Shown: positions 24,245 to 34,842, counted from the first letter of the stretch. The stretch is DNA of 37,330 nt from Natronospiraceae bacterium (GCA_007133205.1 SLND01000154.1:1-37330); one strand, 5' to 3'. Notes: generated by a model from the letters alone, not told the origin. A program made the numbers and translations.

Positions 24245-26092
24245 ATGAACTACGATTCGAACATTCGACACAGTAACAGCGGCGCCTATGAAGAGCGCCG
24301 CCTTGCCGACGTTCATGCGCTGGAGCTGCTCGATACCGCCTACGAGGAACGCTTCGACCGCATCACCCGCCTGATTGCCGACATCTTCCGGTTTCCCGTG
24401 GTGTTTGTCAGCCTCCTCGACCGCGACCGGCAATGGTTCAAGTCGGCGCTGGGCATGGGGGTGCGCGAAACGGTTCGCGAGATCTCGTTCTGCAACCGCA
24501 CTGTGCAGCAAGAGGAAGGGCTGCTCGTCGTCCCCGACGCCCACCAGGACGAGCGCTTTCGTGACACGCCGCTGGTGACCGGGCCGCCCTATATCCGCTT
24601 CTATGCCGGCGCCGTGGTACACGGTCCGAGTGGCTACCCGGTGGGCACCACCTGCGTCATCGACCACCAGCCGCGCGAGTTCAGCGAACAGCAATGCAAC
24701 CAGCTTCGCGAGTTTGCCGCACTCGTCGAACGGGAGCTGAAGCACTCCCACGAAATCGAATCGCTCAAGGCCTCGGTCACCTATACGGCCTATTACGACA
24801 CCCTCACCGGCCTGCCCAACCGGCGCCTGTTCAATGACCGCCTCGAACGCCTGCTCGAACTGTGCGACCGCGAGCAGCGAACCCTCGCCGTGCTGCTGGT
24901 CAACATCAAGGGCCTGCGCCTGCTCAACCAGGCCTACGGCACCCGGGTCGGCGACAACCTTCTGGGGCAGGTTGCTGACCGGCTGCGCGAGGCCTGCCCG
25001 GCCGGCGGCACGGTGGCCCGCCTGCAGGCCGACGAATTCGTCCTCGCCGCACCCGCACCGGAACGCCAAAGCGCCTACATCGACACCTGCGCCGAGCACC
25101 TGCGCAAGCATCTCGACGGGCCATTCGCCCTGGACGGGCATCAGCAGTACCTCAACATCCAGCTTGGCGGAGCCGTGTTTCCCGAGCACGGCACCACGGC
25201 CAACACCCTGGTCGAGCGTGCCGCCGCCGCCATTCACAGTCCCCGCCGTGATGTCATCCAGCGACGCCTGCGCATCGTCGGGCGCAAGGACGTGGAAAGC
25301 ATTTCGCGCAACCTGGAAGTCGAATCCCGGCTGCGGGCCGAACGGGAACAAGGATTCGAGGGCTTCGAGCTCCACTACCAGCCCATCGTGCGCGTGAGCG
25401 ACGGCTGCATTGCCGGTTACGAAGCACTGCTGCGCTGGGAGGACAGGGACCTTGGCCGGGTGTCCCCCGGCGACTTTCTTTCCGTGGCCGAGCAGAGCGG
25501 GCTTATCATGCCCATCGGTGACTGGGTCGCAGAACGGGCCTGCCGGCAACTGGGGCAATGGCAGAAACAGGACGGGCACGAGCGCTTCGTCTCCATCAAT
25601 GTCGAAGCGGTGCAGCTCGAACAGGCGGGATTTGCAGAACAGATCCTGCAGGCGCTGCAAGAACACGGGGTGACACCCGGGCAACTGCACATCGAGGTCA
25701 CCGAGTTCTCCCTGGTGGGCGACAGCCTGCCGGTCAAGCAGTGCATGGACACCCTGGCCGATGCCGGCGTACGCATCTACATCGATGACTTCGGCACCGG
25801 CTACTCGTCGCTCGAGTACCTGCGCCGCATGCCGATTGCCGGGGTCAAGCTGGACCGTTTCTTCATTGCCGGGCTGCCGGACGATGAAAGCGATATCACG
25901 CTCACGCGGACGGTGTTGAGGATGGCGCAGGGCCTGGGATTTCAGACGGTGGCGGAAGGCGTGGAAAAGCCGGAGCAGTACCAGTTCCTGCGCGAGGAAG
26001 GCTGTGACATGGTGCAGGGGTTCCTGCTGGCGCGCCCGGTGCCGCCCGGTGAAGCCATAGCGCTTCCAGGTTGTCTTTCCCCTGATCGCTGA
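24245..26092 (+). CDS. GAF-GGDEF(degenerate)-EAL phosphodiesterase
   Basis: A 615-residue cytosolic protein. A GAF domain (about 25-165, FPVVFVSLLDRDRQWFKS ... GTTCVIDHQPREF) is followed by a GGDEF domain (about 180-340) whose signature is QADEF (261-265), so cyclase activity is unlikely. The EAL domain (about 370-605) is complete: E393 in YEALLRW, INVEAVQL, EVTEFSL, IDDFGTGYSS, GVKLDRFF and AEGVEK. The predicted role is c-di-GMP hydrolysis modulated by the GAF domain. ATG 24245 is preferred; in-frame GTG codons at 24230 and 24239 are alternatives. It is convergent with icd; the hairpin at 26113-26148 separates them. Confidence 0.92.
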   Translation: MNYDSNIRHSNSGAYEERRLADVHALELLDTAYEERFDRITRLIADIFRFPVVFVSLLDRDRQWFKSALGMGVRETVREISFCNRTVQQEEGLLVVPDAHQDERFRDTPLVTGPPYIRFYAGAVVHGPSGYPVGTTCVIDHQPREFSEQQCNQLREFAALVERELKHSHEIESLKASVTYTAYYDTLTGLPNRRLFNDRLERLLELCDREQRTLAVLLVNIKGLRLLNQAYGTRVGDNLLGQVADRLREACPAGGTVARLQADEFVLAAPAPERQSAYIDTCAEHLRKHLDGPFALDGHQQYLNIQLGGAVFPEHGTTANTLVERAAAAIHSPRRDVIQRRLRIVGRKDVESISRNLEVESRLRAEREQGFEGFELHYQPIVRVSDGCIAGYEALLRWEDRDLGRVSPGDFLSVAEQSGLIMPIGDWVAERACRQLGQWQKQDGHERFVSINVEAVQLEQAGFAEQILQALQEHGVTPGQLHIEVTEFSLVGDSLPVKQCMDTLADAGVRIYIDDFGTGYSSLEYLRRMPIAGVKLDRFFIAGLPDDESDITLTRTVLRMAQGLGFQTVAEGVEKPEQYQFLREEGCDMVQGFLLARPVPPGEAIALPGCLSPDR

Positions 26093-26112
26093 CCGGGCAA
26101 AATTAACCTCCA

Positions 26113-26148
26113 GGACAGGCCGCAGCCCCGGAGGGCTGCGGCCTGTCC
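26113..26148. terminator. Bidirectional 16-bp hairpin between EAL gene and icd
   Basis: GGACAGGCCGCAGCCC and its exact complement flank a CGGA loop. There is no long T-run on either strand. It lies in the 78-base space between convergent genes, so it probably ends both transcripts. Confidence 0.65.
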
Positions 26149-26170
26149 TTCAGGCATCATGCCCGACGCC

Positions 26171-27415
<1,245 letters not shown>

Positions 27416-27510
27416 GTGCAGAACTCCTGATTCCGAATTTGGGATGGCAAGGAAAGACAATACGACGCCCCCCGGCGGGTTGCCGCCCGGCGCCGAATGA
27501 AAACCCGCGT

Positions 27511-27516
27511 ATTGTA
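27511..27516 (-). promoter_or_regulatory. Possible -10 element of icd
   Basis: TACAAT on the minus strand, about 100 bases before the icd start, has no clear -35. It lies just downstream (in transcription order) of the inverted-repeat element. Confidence 0.3.
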
Positions 27517-27553
27517 ACGGAAAGGGGGCGGTGACTGCCCGTACTGTCCTGCA

Positions 27554-27753
27554 GGGCTTGCCGTTTCGGTATGAGGCTTTGCCAGGTACGGGGTCTGCGG
27601 ATGGTTCTTCCGGGATCGCCGTGAATCCGTCCATGGAGGCTCTGCGTGCGACGTCCTGTCGCACACAGTCCCGGAAGAACCATTCCGCAGCCCCCGCCGT
27701 GCGAGATTTTCGGGGGAGCACGCACCAAGGTGCGTGACCGAAACGGCAAGCCC
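27554..27753. repeat. 200-bp nested inverted-repeat element
   Basis: The outer arms GGGCTTGCCGTTTCGGT (27554-27570) and its exact complement (27737-27753) form a perfect 17-bp terminal inverted repeat. Inside, ATGGTTCTTCCGGGA (27601-27615) pairs with 27669-27683, and the pairing continues imperfectly for about nine more bases. The centre holds GTGCGAC-GTCCT-GTCGCAC, and the right flank has another hairpin, CACGCACC-AA-GGTGCGTG (27719-27736). It has no coding evidence and fills most of the 402-base gap between the Nudix gene and icd. It is either a MITE-like/palindromic repeat or a structured transcript region. No clear target-site duplication is visible. Confidence 0.75.
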
Positions 27754-27817
27754 GGCCGGCCGAGCCTCCGCGAACATTCACACAGACCTCGAGGCTTGCT
27801 CAGGCACCACCAATGGC

Positions 27818-28273
27818 TCAGGGCCGGCGCGGGAACGGCAGCGGGCGCACCGGCGCGATCTCGCCCTTGTCCCGCCAGCGCAGGTAATCGTGCAGAATCA
27901 GCCCATGATCGAAGGCCAGCGGCGGCGGATCAGCCGGATCCATGACTTCCACCGCACGCGCATCATCCGCCGCCCGGGGCTCACCCACCGCCCGCCCGAC
28001 GAAGGTCACGCTGACCGTGTGCCCGCGCGGATCCCGGCGTGGATCGGAATAGGCCCCCAGAAAGCTCACCAGACGCACCTCCAGTCCGGTCTCCTCCCAG
28101 GCCTCGCGCATGGCCGCCTGCTCAAGGGTCTCGCCGATATCGACAAAGCCCCCCGGCAAGGCCCAGCCCAGGGGCTCATTCGCCCGCTCGATCAGGACCA
28201 CACCGCCATCGTTGCGCTCGGGCAATTCAATGACTGTATCCACAGTCAGCCGGGGCGTCTCGGGTGCCGCCAT
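27818..28273 (-). CDS. Nudix hydrolase
   Basis: A 151-residue protein. The complete Nudix box G-x5-E-x7-REAWEETGL is visible at about residues 42-64 ([20 protein letters not shown]), which coordinates Mg2+ for hydrolysis of nucleoside-diphosphate-linked compounds. The sequence resembles ADP-ribose or NADH-type Nudix enzymes, but the substrate cannot be read from it. AAGGAG six bases upstream overlaps the end of hslR, three bases away, so the genes are translated together. Confidence 0.92.
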   Translation of the reverse strand: MAAPETPRLTVDTVIELPERNDGGVVLIERANEPLGWALPGGFVDIGETLEQAAMREAWEETGLEVRLVSFLGAYSDPRRDPRGHTVSVTFVGRAVGEPRAADDARAVEVMDPADPPPLAFDHGLILHDYLRWRDKGEIAPVRPLPFPRRP

Positions 28274-28276
28274 GCC

Positions 28277-28657
28277 CTACTCCTTTCCCGCCAGTTTTCG
28301 CAGGCGACGCCGATCCTTCCGGTCCGGCCGCCGATCCGGCACCGGTCTGGCCAGACGATCCATGCGCCGGATCTCGGCCTCACGCTTGCGCCGCTCGATG
28401 CTTTCCTCGGTCTCCGCATAAAGTTGCTCGGCGACCCGTGCCGGCCCACGACAATCCGAGATGGCCTCCACCACGACCTCGAAATGGGTGCTGCCCTTGG
28501 TGATCTTGAGCCGGTCGCCCGGCGTGACTTCGTGCGCCGGCTTGATGCGGGTCCCGTTGACGTGCACCTTGCCGCCGTTGACCGCCTTCTGCGCCAGCGC
28601 CCGGGTCTTGAAGAAGCGGGCCGCCCAAAGCCACTTGTCAACGCGCAGGCGCTCCAT
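28277..28657 (-). CDS. hslR: Hsp15-like S4 RNA-binding protein
   Basis: A 126-residue protein with an S4 domain at the N-terminus (RLRVDKWLWAARFFKTRALAQKAVNGGKVHVNG) and a highly basic tail (RRKREAEIRRMDR ... RRPDRKDRRRLRKL). This architecture is that of Hsp15, which binds free 50S subunits carrying nascent chains and rescues stalled ribosomes after heat shock. The start at 28657 is chosen because GGAGGG lies five bases upstream; the frame-maximal start is six codons earlier. It is followed three bases later by the Nudix gene. Confidence 0.9.
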   Translation of the reverse strand: MERLRVDKWLWAARFFKTRALAQKAVNGGKVHVNGTRIKPAHEVTPGDRLKITKGSTHFEVVVEAISDCRGPARVAEQLYAETEESIERRKREAEIRRMDRLARPVPDRRPDRKDRRRLRKLAGKE

Positions 28658-28732
28658 CACAGCCCTCCATTGCAATCAATGACGAGCATGGCAAGACGGA
28701 TCTGGAGGCGGCTCTCACTGGTAACCACTCTT

Positions 28733-29530
28733 TCAGTCATCCCTGCCCTCCCGCGGGGGCCACGGAATCAGGGCACTGGTACGGCGAACATAGTCGGCAT
28801 ATTCCGGTTTGCTCGCCTTCAAGTCACGCTCCAGCAGCGTGACCCCGGAAACACGGACCAGCAGGAAAGTCATCAGGACCGGTGCGAAGAGCGTCCACCA
28901 GCCACCGAAAGGAATGGCAAAGCAATAAAAGCCCCACCAGACACAGATCTCGCCGAAATAGTTGGGGTGACGGGAATACCGCCAAAGGCCCTGATCCATG
29001 ACCCTGCCGCGGTTTTCCGGATCGGACTTGAAGCGGGCAAGCTGAAAATCCGCAGTCGTCTCCAGAAAGAAACCAATCACCCAGAGCAGAATCCCCGCAC
29101 TCCCCCACCACTGCATCAGTGCCGGATCCAGATGTCCCAGCCCAATCATCAGGAAGGGATACGCGACCAGCCAGAGAATCGCGCCCTGCAACAGGAACAC
29201 CGACCAGAGGCTGCGCTTGGCAAAACCGTCTCCATGCCGCTCACGCATGGCCTGGTAACGACGATCTTCTCCTTCCCCCCAGTTGCGCCAGCTGAGGTAA
29301 AGGGACAGGCGCAACCCCCACAGGGTCACCAGCACCACAGGCACCAGGGCAGCGAGATACTGCGGCCCGACAGCCCACCAGAACCAGGCCAGGAGCACGA
29401 AGCCAAGCCCCCAGAAGCGATCAACCAGGCTTGCATCCTTTCGCAATACACTGAAGGCCCAGATCACGATCATCAGGGCCAGGCTGATACCGAGCCCGAT
29501 CAGCGCCGCAAAGACCGTCCCCATGTTCAT
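28733..29530 (-). CDS. DUF1295 family membrane protein (steroid 5-alpha-reductase-like)
   Basis: A 265-residue integral membrane protein with about six hydrophobic segments. The C-terminal signature GLWRYSRHPNYFGEICVWWGFY is that of DUF1295/steroid 5-alpha-reductase and isoprenylcysteine methyltransferase-like enzymes, which reduce or methylate lipid substrates using a cofactor bound near the RHPNY motif. The upstream gene's TGA overlaps its ATG, and GGAGGA lies nine bases before the start. It is last in a row with a CFA-synthase-like methyltransferase and a small membrane protein, suggesting a shared role in membrane-lipid modification (inference). Confidence 0.88.
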   Translation of the reverse strand: MNMGTVFAALIGLGISLALMIVIWAFSVLRKDASLVDRFWGLGFVLLAWFWWAVGPQYLAALVPVVLVTLWGLRLSLYLSWRNWGEGEDRRYQAMRERHGDGFAKRSLWSVFLLQGAILWLVAYPFLMIGLGHLDPALMQWWGSAGILLWVIGFFLETTADFQLARFKSDPENRGRVMDQGLWRYSRHPNYFGEICVWWGFYCFAIPFGGWWTLFAPVLMTFLLVRVSGVTLLERDLKASKPEYADYVRRTSALIPWPPREGRDD

Positions 29531-29907
29531 GGCACTTCGTCCTCCGCCTCGCCGCTACGAAAGCGCTCGGCATGTTCCGGTCGCAGCAGCAGCTCCGGCA
29601 CCCCTTCATCCGCCTTCATGGCAAAGAGGCGGAGCAGGAGATAGACCAGGGTCGCGATATTGCCGAGCACCACGATGGCCACCGCCCAGCCAAGGCGAGC
29701 GAACCAGCTGGTCTCGCGGTACGCCAGCCACAACCAGAAAATGAAAAACCCGATGTAGATGTCTACCAGGGTGGTCGCCACCCAGGGATCCGCGGCAAGC
29801 TCCTCCAGGGCGGACAAGACCCCACGATCCACACTGGCCACGAAGACAAAGCCCAGCAACAGGAGCAGAAGACAGCCCAATACGAACCGCAGAACCAGAT
29901 TCCACAT
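29527..29907 (-). CDS. Small membrane protein, DUF1475-like
   Basis: A 126-residue protein with three hydrophobic segments: VLRFVLGCLLLLLLGFVFVA, then DPWVATTLVDIYIGFFIFWLWLAY, then GWAVAIVVLGNIATLVYLLL. The motif 'DPW-x-ATL-x-D-x-Y' and the later 'LGNIATLVYLLLRLF' recall DUF1475 proteins, of unknown function; the assignment is from memory of the pattern. GGAGGG lies six bases before the start. It overlaps the DUF1295 gene by four bases and follows the methyltransferase by 56 bases. Confidence 0.7.
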   Translation of the reverse strand: MWNLVLRFVLGCLLLLLLGFVFVASVDRGVLSALEELAADPWVATTLVDIYIGFFIFWLWLAYRETSWFARLGWAVAIVVLGNIATLVYLLLRLFAMKADEGVPELLLRPEHAERFRSGEAEDEVP

Positions 29908-29963
29908 GCCTCACCCTCCATGATCCTTGGTGTTCCAGGCCCCGTACTCTCCGCCTGGCAAGC

Positions 29964-30995
29964 TCAATGCGCCGGTTTTTCGAACAGGTAATGCGAAACC
30001 CACCACTCTTCTCCTCTGCGCCAGGCAAAGAACTCCGCGGAGGCAAGAAAGAAGATACGCCAGCGATGAAACCAGGTACGCGCCTCCTCGCCATAGGTAT
30101 CACGCAGGATCGGCGCCAGTTCCTTGCGGGCATCATCAAGGCGCTGCAGCCATGCTTCGCAGGTCCGGCCATAATGGGTGCCATTGATGCGCCAGCGCCG
30201 CAACAGATTCAGTTCACTCTGAAACCGCAGTGGCAGCTCGTCGGAGGGCATCAGGCCACCGGTGAAGAAATGTTTCGCCATCCAGCTGCCATCATCCGGC
30301 TCGAAGAAATACGGGAAGTCGCGGTGGCAGAAGATATGGATGAACAGGCGGCCCCCGGGGCGTAGCCAGGAAGCGACCCGGTCCATCAATTCCCCCCAGT
30401 TGCGCATGTGCTCGAACATTTCCAGCGACACCACACGGTGGAATGTGTCCTCGGTGCTGAAATCATTGATATCGGCGGTAATGACACGGAGATTATTCAA
30501 TCCGCGCTCTGCCGCCCGTGCTTCGATGAAGGTACGCTGGCTGGCGGAATTGGAAACCGCGGTGATGGAGGAATCCGGATAATTTTCCGCCATCCACAGG
30601 CTCAGGGCGCCCCAGCCGCATCCGAGTTCAAGTACGCGCTGGCCGTTCTCCAGTTCGGCGCGCCGACAGGACAGTTCGAGCATGCGCGCTTCGGCTTCCT
30701 CCAGATCCCGGGTGCCCTCTTGCCACAGTCCACAGGAATACTTCATGTGCGGCCCGAGAACGCGCTCGAAGAAGGCGGTGGGTAGTTCGTAATGCTGAGC
30801 ATTCGCCTGATCGGTCGCAACCGCGATTGGCCCCTGCCCCAGCTCCCGCACCAGGGCCTCGATCTCGATCGAGCGCGCTTCACAGTGAGCGGGACGCTGC
30901 CGGTCCGCCCGGACCCGGAGCATCTGCCGTACACCCCGCCGGGTCAGCGCGTCAGGCACCAGCCCCTTTTCCACCAGTGAAATCAGCCCGGACAT
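29964..30995 (-). CDS. Cyclopropane-fatty-acyl-phospholipid synthase-like methyltransferase
   Basis: A 343-residue SAM-dependent enzyme of the CFA synthase/mycolic acid cyclopropane synthase family. It has [25 protein letters not shown] (the CFA family entry), SAM motif [32 protein letters not shown] and a late [17 protein letters not shown] enzymes methylenate double bonds of membrane phospholipids. It is shorter than E. coli Cfa (382) and of the type often found with DUF1295 genes, so a related lipid methylation is possible. The start at 30995 follows AAGGTGAG and is preferred over the frame-maximal 31058. It leads a three-gene operon. Confidence 0.88.
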   Translation of the reverse strand: MSGLISLVEKGLVPDALTRRGVRQMLRVRADRQRPAHCEARSIEIEALVRELGQGPIAVATDQANAQHYELPTAFFERVLGPHMKYSCGLWQEGTRDLEEAEARMLELSCRRAELENGQRVLELGCGWGALSLWMAENYPDSSITAVSNSASQRTFIEARAAERGLNNLRVITADINDFSTEDTFHRVVSLEMFEHMRNWGELMDRVASWLRPGGRLFIHIFCHRDFPYFFEPDDGSWMAKHFFTGGLMPSDELPLRFQSELNLLRRWRINGTHYGRTCEAWLQRLDDARKELAPILRDTYGEEARTWFHRWRIFFLASAEFFAWRRGEEWWVSHYLFEKPAH

Positions 30996-31087
30996 CTCAC
31001 CTTCTCCAGGGAAATCGGACCTCCAGCCTACCAGTTCGCGGCCCGCTGCGGGCTGCAAACCACCCGCTCATGGCCTGGCAGGCTTGT

Positions 31088-31093
31088 TATAAT
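31088..31093 (+). promoter_or_regulatory. -10 element of the kbl-tdh promoter
   Basis: A perfect TATAAT lies 39 bases before the GTG start of kbl. The -35 position holds CGCTCA, a poor match, so an activator may be needed. Confidence 0.55.
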
Positions 31094-31126
31094 CGCGGGC
31101 CGTTTTCCCGATACAGGAGCTTGACC

Positions 31127-32320
31127 GTGTCGCAGGCATTCCTCGATCACCTCAACAAGCAACTCGATGGGCTCCGTGCCGAGGGGCTGTACAAGGATGA
31201 GCGCGTGATCACCACGCCCCAGGAAGGCTCCATCAGCCTGCTTGATGGCTCCGAGGTCATCAACCTCTGCGCCAACAACTATCTGGGTCTTTCCAACCAT
31301 GCCGAGCTGATCAAGGTGGCCAAGGAATCGCTTGATCGATACGGCTACGGCATGTCCTCGGTGCGCTTCATCTGCGGCACCCAGTCGATTCACAAGGCGC
31401 TCGAGGACAAGCTGAGCAGTTTTCTCGGGCAGGAGGACACCATCCTCTACCCCTCCGCCTTTGATGCCAACGGCGGACTGTTCGAAACCCTGCTGGGCCC
31501 CGAGGACGCGGTGATCTCCGACGAGCTGAACCATGCCTCGATCATCGACGGCATCCGCCTGTGCAAGGCGAAACGTTTCCGCTATCGCAACAACGACATG
31601 GCCGACCTGGAGGCCCAGCTCAAGGAAGCCGATGCCCAGGGCGCACGCTTCAAGATGATTGCGACCGACGGTGTCTTCTCCATGGACGGCTACATCGCCG
31701 ATCTTGCCACCATTTGCGACCTGGCCGACCGCTACGACGCCATGGTCATGGTGGACGATGCCCATGGCACCGGCTTTCTCGGTGAAAATGGCCGGGGTAC
31801 CCACGAGCACTGCGATGTCATGGGTCGGATAGACATCCTCACCGGCACCCTGGGCAAGGCCCTGGGCGGCGCTTCGGGGGGGTATACCTCGGCGCGCAAG
31901 GAAGTCGTGGAATGGCTTCGCCAGCGGTCCCGCCCCTACCTGTTCTCCAATACCCTGGCACCGATGATCGCCGCCACGTCCGCCCGTGTGCTGGACATGC
32001 TGGAGTCCGATTCCAGCTTCCGCGAGCGCCTCTGGGACAACACCCGATACTTCCGCGAGAAACTCGAGGCCCTCGGCTTCAATCTGCTGCCCGGCGAAAC
32101 CCCGATCATCCCGATCATGCTCGGGGATGCGAAACTGGCGAAGGACATGTCCGCACGCCTGCTGTCGGAAGGGGTCTACGTCATCGGCTTTTCCTACCCG
32201 GTGGTTCCGAAGGGCAAGGCCCGGATCCGTACCCAGATGTCGGCCGGGCTGGACCAGGAACAGCTCGACAAGGCAGTGGCGGCCTTTGAAAAGGTGGGAC
32301 GGGAGATGAAGATCATCTGA
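31127..32320 (+). CDS. kbl: Glycine C-acetyltransferase (2-amino-3-ketobutyrate CoA ligase)
   Basis: A 397-residue fold-type I PLP enzyme (E. coli Kbl 398). It cleaves 2-amino-3-ketobutyrate with CoA to glycine and acetyl-CoA, the second step of threonine catabolism. Seen are [38 protein letters not shown] and the PLP lysine K244 in [15 protein letters not shown]. The start codon is GTG at 31127, fixed by AGGAG seven bases upstream; the frame extends far upstream with unrelated sequence. It is followed by tdh after 91 bases, which contain two perfect hairpins. Confidence 0.97.
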   Translation: MSQAFLDHLNKQLDGLRAEGLYKDERVITTPQEGSISLLDGSEVINLCANNYLGLSNHAELIKVAKESLDRYGYGMSSVRFICGTQSIHKALEDKLSSFLGQEDTILYPSAFDANGGLFETLLGPEDAVISDELNHASIIDGIRLCKAKRFRYRNNDMADLEAQLKEADAQGARFKMIATDGVFSMDGYIADLATICDLADRYDAMVMVDDAHGTGFLGENGRGTHEHCDVMGRIDILTGTLGKALGGASGGYTSARKEVVEWLRQRSRPYLFSNTLAPMIAATSARVLDMLESDSSFRERLWDNTRYFREKLEALGFNLLPGETPIIPIMLGDAKLAKDMSARLLSEGVYVIGFSYPVVPKGKARIRTQMSAGLDQEQLDKAVAAFEKVGREMKII

Positions 32321-32327
32321 CGGCTGC

Positions 32328-32345
32328 ATCAGGGGAACCCCTGAT
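32328..32345. other. Hairpin in the kbl-tdh intergenic region
   Basis: ATCAGGGG-AA-CCCCTGAT is a perfect dyad directly after kbl with no T-run. A second short dyad, CCGGCC-A-GGCCGG, lies near 32383-32395. They may modulate relative kbl/tdh expression or stabilise mRNA. Confidence 0.4.
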
Positions 32346-32411
32346 CCGGCCGGGGACTCTTAATTCAACCGCTCAAACCCAATCCGGCCAGGCCGGACCC
32401 GAGGAGTTGCA

Positions 32412-33437
32412 ATGAAAGCGCTGGTCAAGAAGCACGCCGAAGAAGGCATCTGGATGGAAGAGGTGCCGGCCCCCGAACCGGGCCCTAATGACCTGCTCAT
32501 CCGGGTACGCAAGACCGCGATCTGCGGCACGGACATCCATATCTACAACTGGGATGAATGGGCACAGAAGACCATCCCCGTTCCCATGACCGTGGGCCAT
32601 GAATTCTCGGGCGAGGTCGTGGACATGGGCTCGGAGGTCCAGGGCTATGAAAAGGGCCAGCGGGTCTCCGGCGAGGGACATATCACCTGTGGCCACTGCC
32701 GCAATTGTCGAGCCGGACGCCGCCACCTGTGCCCGAATACGGTCGGCGTGGGCGTGAACCGGCCGGGCTGCTTCGCCGAATACCTGGTGATTCCGGCGGA
32801 GAATGCCTACCCCCTGCCCGACTCCCTGCCGGACGAGGTCGCGGCCTTCCTGGACCCGCTCGGCAATGCGACGCACACCGCCCTGTCCTTCGATCTGGTC
32901 GGCGAGGACGTGCTCATTACCGGAGCCGGCCCGATCGGCATGATGGCGGCCGGCATCGCCCGGCATGCCGGGGCACGCAATGTGGTGGTGACCGACATGA
33001 ACGACTACCGCCTGCAGATTGCCGCCAGGATGGGAGCCACGCGCACGGTCAACGTCCAGCAGCAGGACCTGAACACAGTGATGGCCGAGCTTGGCATGAA
33101 GGAAGGCTTCGACGTGGGCATGGAAATGTCCGGTGCCGGCCCCGCCTTCCGTCAGCTCATTTCTGCCATGCTGCACGGTGGCAAGGTCGCACTGCTTGGA
33201 ATCCCGCCTTCGGATACCGCGATCGACTGGAACGAAGTCATATTCAAGGGCCTGTTCCTCAAGGGCGTTTATGGCCGGGAAATGTTTGAAACCTGGTACA
33301 AGATGCTGTCCATGCTGGAATCCGGACTGGACGTGACTCCGGTGCTGACCCACGAAATGGCAGCGAACGATTACCGGGAAGGCTTCGAAGTCATGCGCAC
33401 GGGCAAATCCGGCAAGGTAGTCCTCGACTGGAGCTGA
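32412..33437 (+). CDS. tdh: L-threonine 3-dehydrogenase
   Basis: A 341-residue zinc medium-chain dehydrogenase, exactly the length of E. coli Tdh. It oxidises threonine to 2-amino-3-ketobutyrate with NAD+, feeding Kbl. Catalytic zinc ligands C38 (TAICGTD), H63 and E64 (VGHEFSG) are present, as are structural-zinc cysteines C93, C96, C99 and C107 (CGHCRNC ... C) and the Rossmann [19 protein letters not shown] five bases upstream fixes the start. It is co-oriented with kbl and forms the classical kbl-tdh pair. Confidence 0.97.
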   Translation: MKALVKKHAEEGIWMEEVPAPEPGPNDLLIRVRKTAICGTDIHIYNWDEWAQKTIPVPMTVGHEFSGEVVDMGSEVQGYEKGQRVSGEGHITCGHCRNCRAGRRHLCPNTVGVGVNRPGCFAEYLVIPAENAYPLPDSLPDEVAAFLDPLGNATHTALSFDLVGEDVLITGAGPIGMMAAGIARHAGARNVVVTDMNDYRLQIAARMGATRTVNVQQQDLNTVMAELGMKEGFDVGMEMSGAGPAFRQLISAMLHGGKVALLGIPPSDTAIDWNEVIFKGLFLKGVYGREMFETWYKMLSMLESGLDVTPVLTHEMAANDYREGFEVMRTGKSGKVVLDWS

Positions 33438-33481
33438 CGCCTGGGCAGGCGCAGGCTCCCGACCCGCAGGAGGCCAGAGTC

Positions 33482-34762
33482 ATGACGGGACGGCTTGCGC
33501 AATTGATACCAGCGATCCTCGTTTCGCTGCTGGTTGCGTCCTGTGTCGTCAACCCGGTAACCGGCGACCGGGAACTCGGCCTGGTTTCCGAACGCGACGA
33601 AATTGCGATTGGTAACCAGCAATACGCCCCCCTCAAGCAGATGCAGGGCGGCGAGTATGCCCTCGATCCCGAGCTTATTGATTATGTGGATCAGGTCGGC
33701 CAGCGCGTCGCGGCCGAAAGCCCGCGTCCTGACTTTCCCTGGGAATTCACCGTCATCAACAGCAGCGTGCCCAATGCCTGGGCCTTGCCGGGGGGCAAGA
33801 TCGCGGTCAACCGTGGACTGTTGACCGAGTTCGACAGCGAAGCCGAGCTTGCCGCCGTCCTCGGTCACGAAGTCGTCCATGCCGCGGCCCGGCACGGCGC
33901 CCAGCGGATGGAGCGACAACTCGTCCTCCAGCTCGGCCTGCTGGCAATCGCCGCGACCACTTCGGACAGCCGCTACGCCAACACCATCGTAGGCTCCGCC
34001 GCGGTGGGCGCCCTGCTGATCTCGCAACGCTACAGCCGCGAGGCCGAACTGGAAGCGGATCGCTACGGCACCGAATACATGGCGCAAGCCGGCTATCACC
34101 CCATGGCCGCCGCTGAGCTGATGGAGACCTTCGTCCGCCTGTCCGAGCAACGGGAACAGCACTGGCTGGACGGCATGTTTGCCAGCCATCCGCCGTCCCG
34201 CGAGCGCCTGGAGGCGAACCGCGAAACCGCGGAACGACTGGGCAGTGAGGGTGAATGGGGACGGGAACGCTTTCGTGCTGCCACGGGCGATCTGGAGCGC
34301 CGGGCACCTGCCTACGCCCATCATGACCGCGCCCGCACGGCGCTGCGCGAGGGAGATCACGAAGCTGCCTTGCAGGCTCTGGAAAAGGCCCTGGAAATCG
34401 AATCGGAAGAAGCGCGCTTTCACGCCTTGCGGGGTGAAATCAGACAGGCACAGGGGGATCTGCAACGGGCCGTCAGCGACTACCTGCAGGCGATTGAATA
34501 CGAACCGGATTACTTCCAGCACCATCTGCAGGCAGGGCTGGTTCTGGAAACTCGCGGGGATTACCACGATGCCCGAAAGCATCTGGAACGCAGCCTCGAG
34601 TTACTCCCCACCGCACCGGCACACCTGAGTCTGGGCGACATCGAACGCCGTGAAGGAAACCGTGACAAGGCGATTGATCACTACCGGACTGCCGCGTCTT
34701 CCGACAGCGAAGCGGGAAGAACGGCGAGAAGCCGTCTCGAAGAGATGGGCGCAGAAACCTGA
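33482..34762 (+). CDS. M48 metalloprotease lipoprotein with TPR repeats (BepA-like)
   Basis: A 426-residue protein. The signal peptide has lipobox LVASC with the lipidated C21, so it should be an outer- or inner-membrane lipoprotein facing the periplasm. The M48 zinc site is HEVVH at 129-133 with the third ligand E191 (AELEADRYG). From about residue 285 on, tetratricopeptide-like helices (YAHHDRARTALREGDHEAAL, FHALRGEIRQAQGDLQRAVS, and two more) form a C-terminal scaffold. This is the arrangement of BepA/YfgC, which assists LptD and BamA assembly quality control. An AGGAGG sequence precedes the start. It lies 44 bases after tdh, so read-through is possible. Confidence 0.9.
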   Translation: MTGRLAQLIPAILVSLLVASCVVNPVTGDRELGLVSERDEIAIGNQQYAPLKQMQGGEYALDPELIDYVDQVGQRVAAESPRPDFPWEFTVINSSVPNAWALPGGKIAVNRGLLTEFDSEAELAAVLGHEVVHAAARHGAQRMERQLVLQLGLLAIAATTSDSRYANTIVGSAAVGALLISQRYSREAELEADRYGTEYMAQAGYHPMAAAELMETFVRLSEQREQHWLDGMFASHPPSRERLEANRETAERLGSEGEWGRERFRAATGDLERRAPAYAHHDRARTALREGDHEAALQALEKALEIESEEARFHALRGEIRQAQGDLQRAVSDYLQAIEYEPDYFQHHLQAGLVLETRGDYHDARKHLERSLELLPTAPAHLSLGDIERREGNRDKAIDHYRTAASSDSEAGRTARSRLEEMGAET

Positions 34763-34779
34763 ATCACAAAGCCCCGGAT

Positions 34780-34811
34780 AAAAAACCCGGGCCGGCCAGA
34801 GGCCGACCCGG
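34780..34811 (-). terminator. Terminator of sppA (also between convergent genes)
   Basis: Read on the minus strand, CCCGGGTCGGCC-TCT-GGCCGGCCCGGG forms a stem with one mismatch and is followed by TTTTTT. It may also slow transcription from the M48 gene on the other strand. Confidence 0.85.
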
Positions 34812-34842
34812 GGCACACGTTGGGCAAACCCCCTGCCTGCGC

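Noticed and set aside
27554-27753. The inverted-repeat element as a tRNA, riboswitch or rho-independent terminator
   Set aside because: No cloverleaf, no recognised aptamer core, and no T-run next to either arm.
27416-27781. 122-codon N-terminal extension of isocitrate dehydrogenase
   Set aside because: It crosses the inverted-repeat element, has no similarity to the family, and AGGAG precedes the standard start at 27415.
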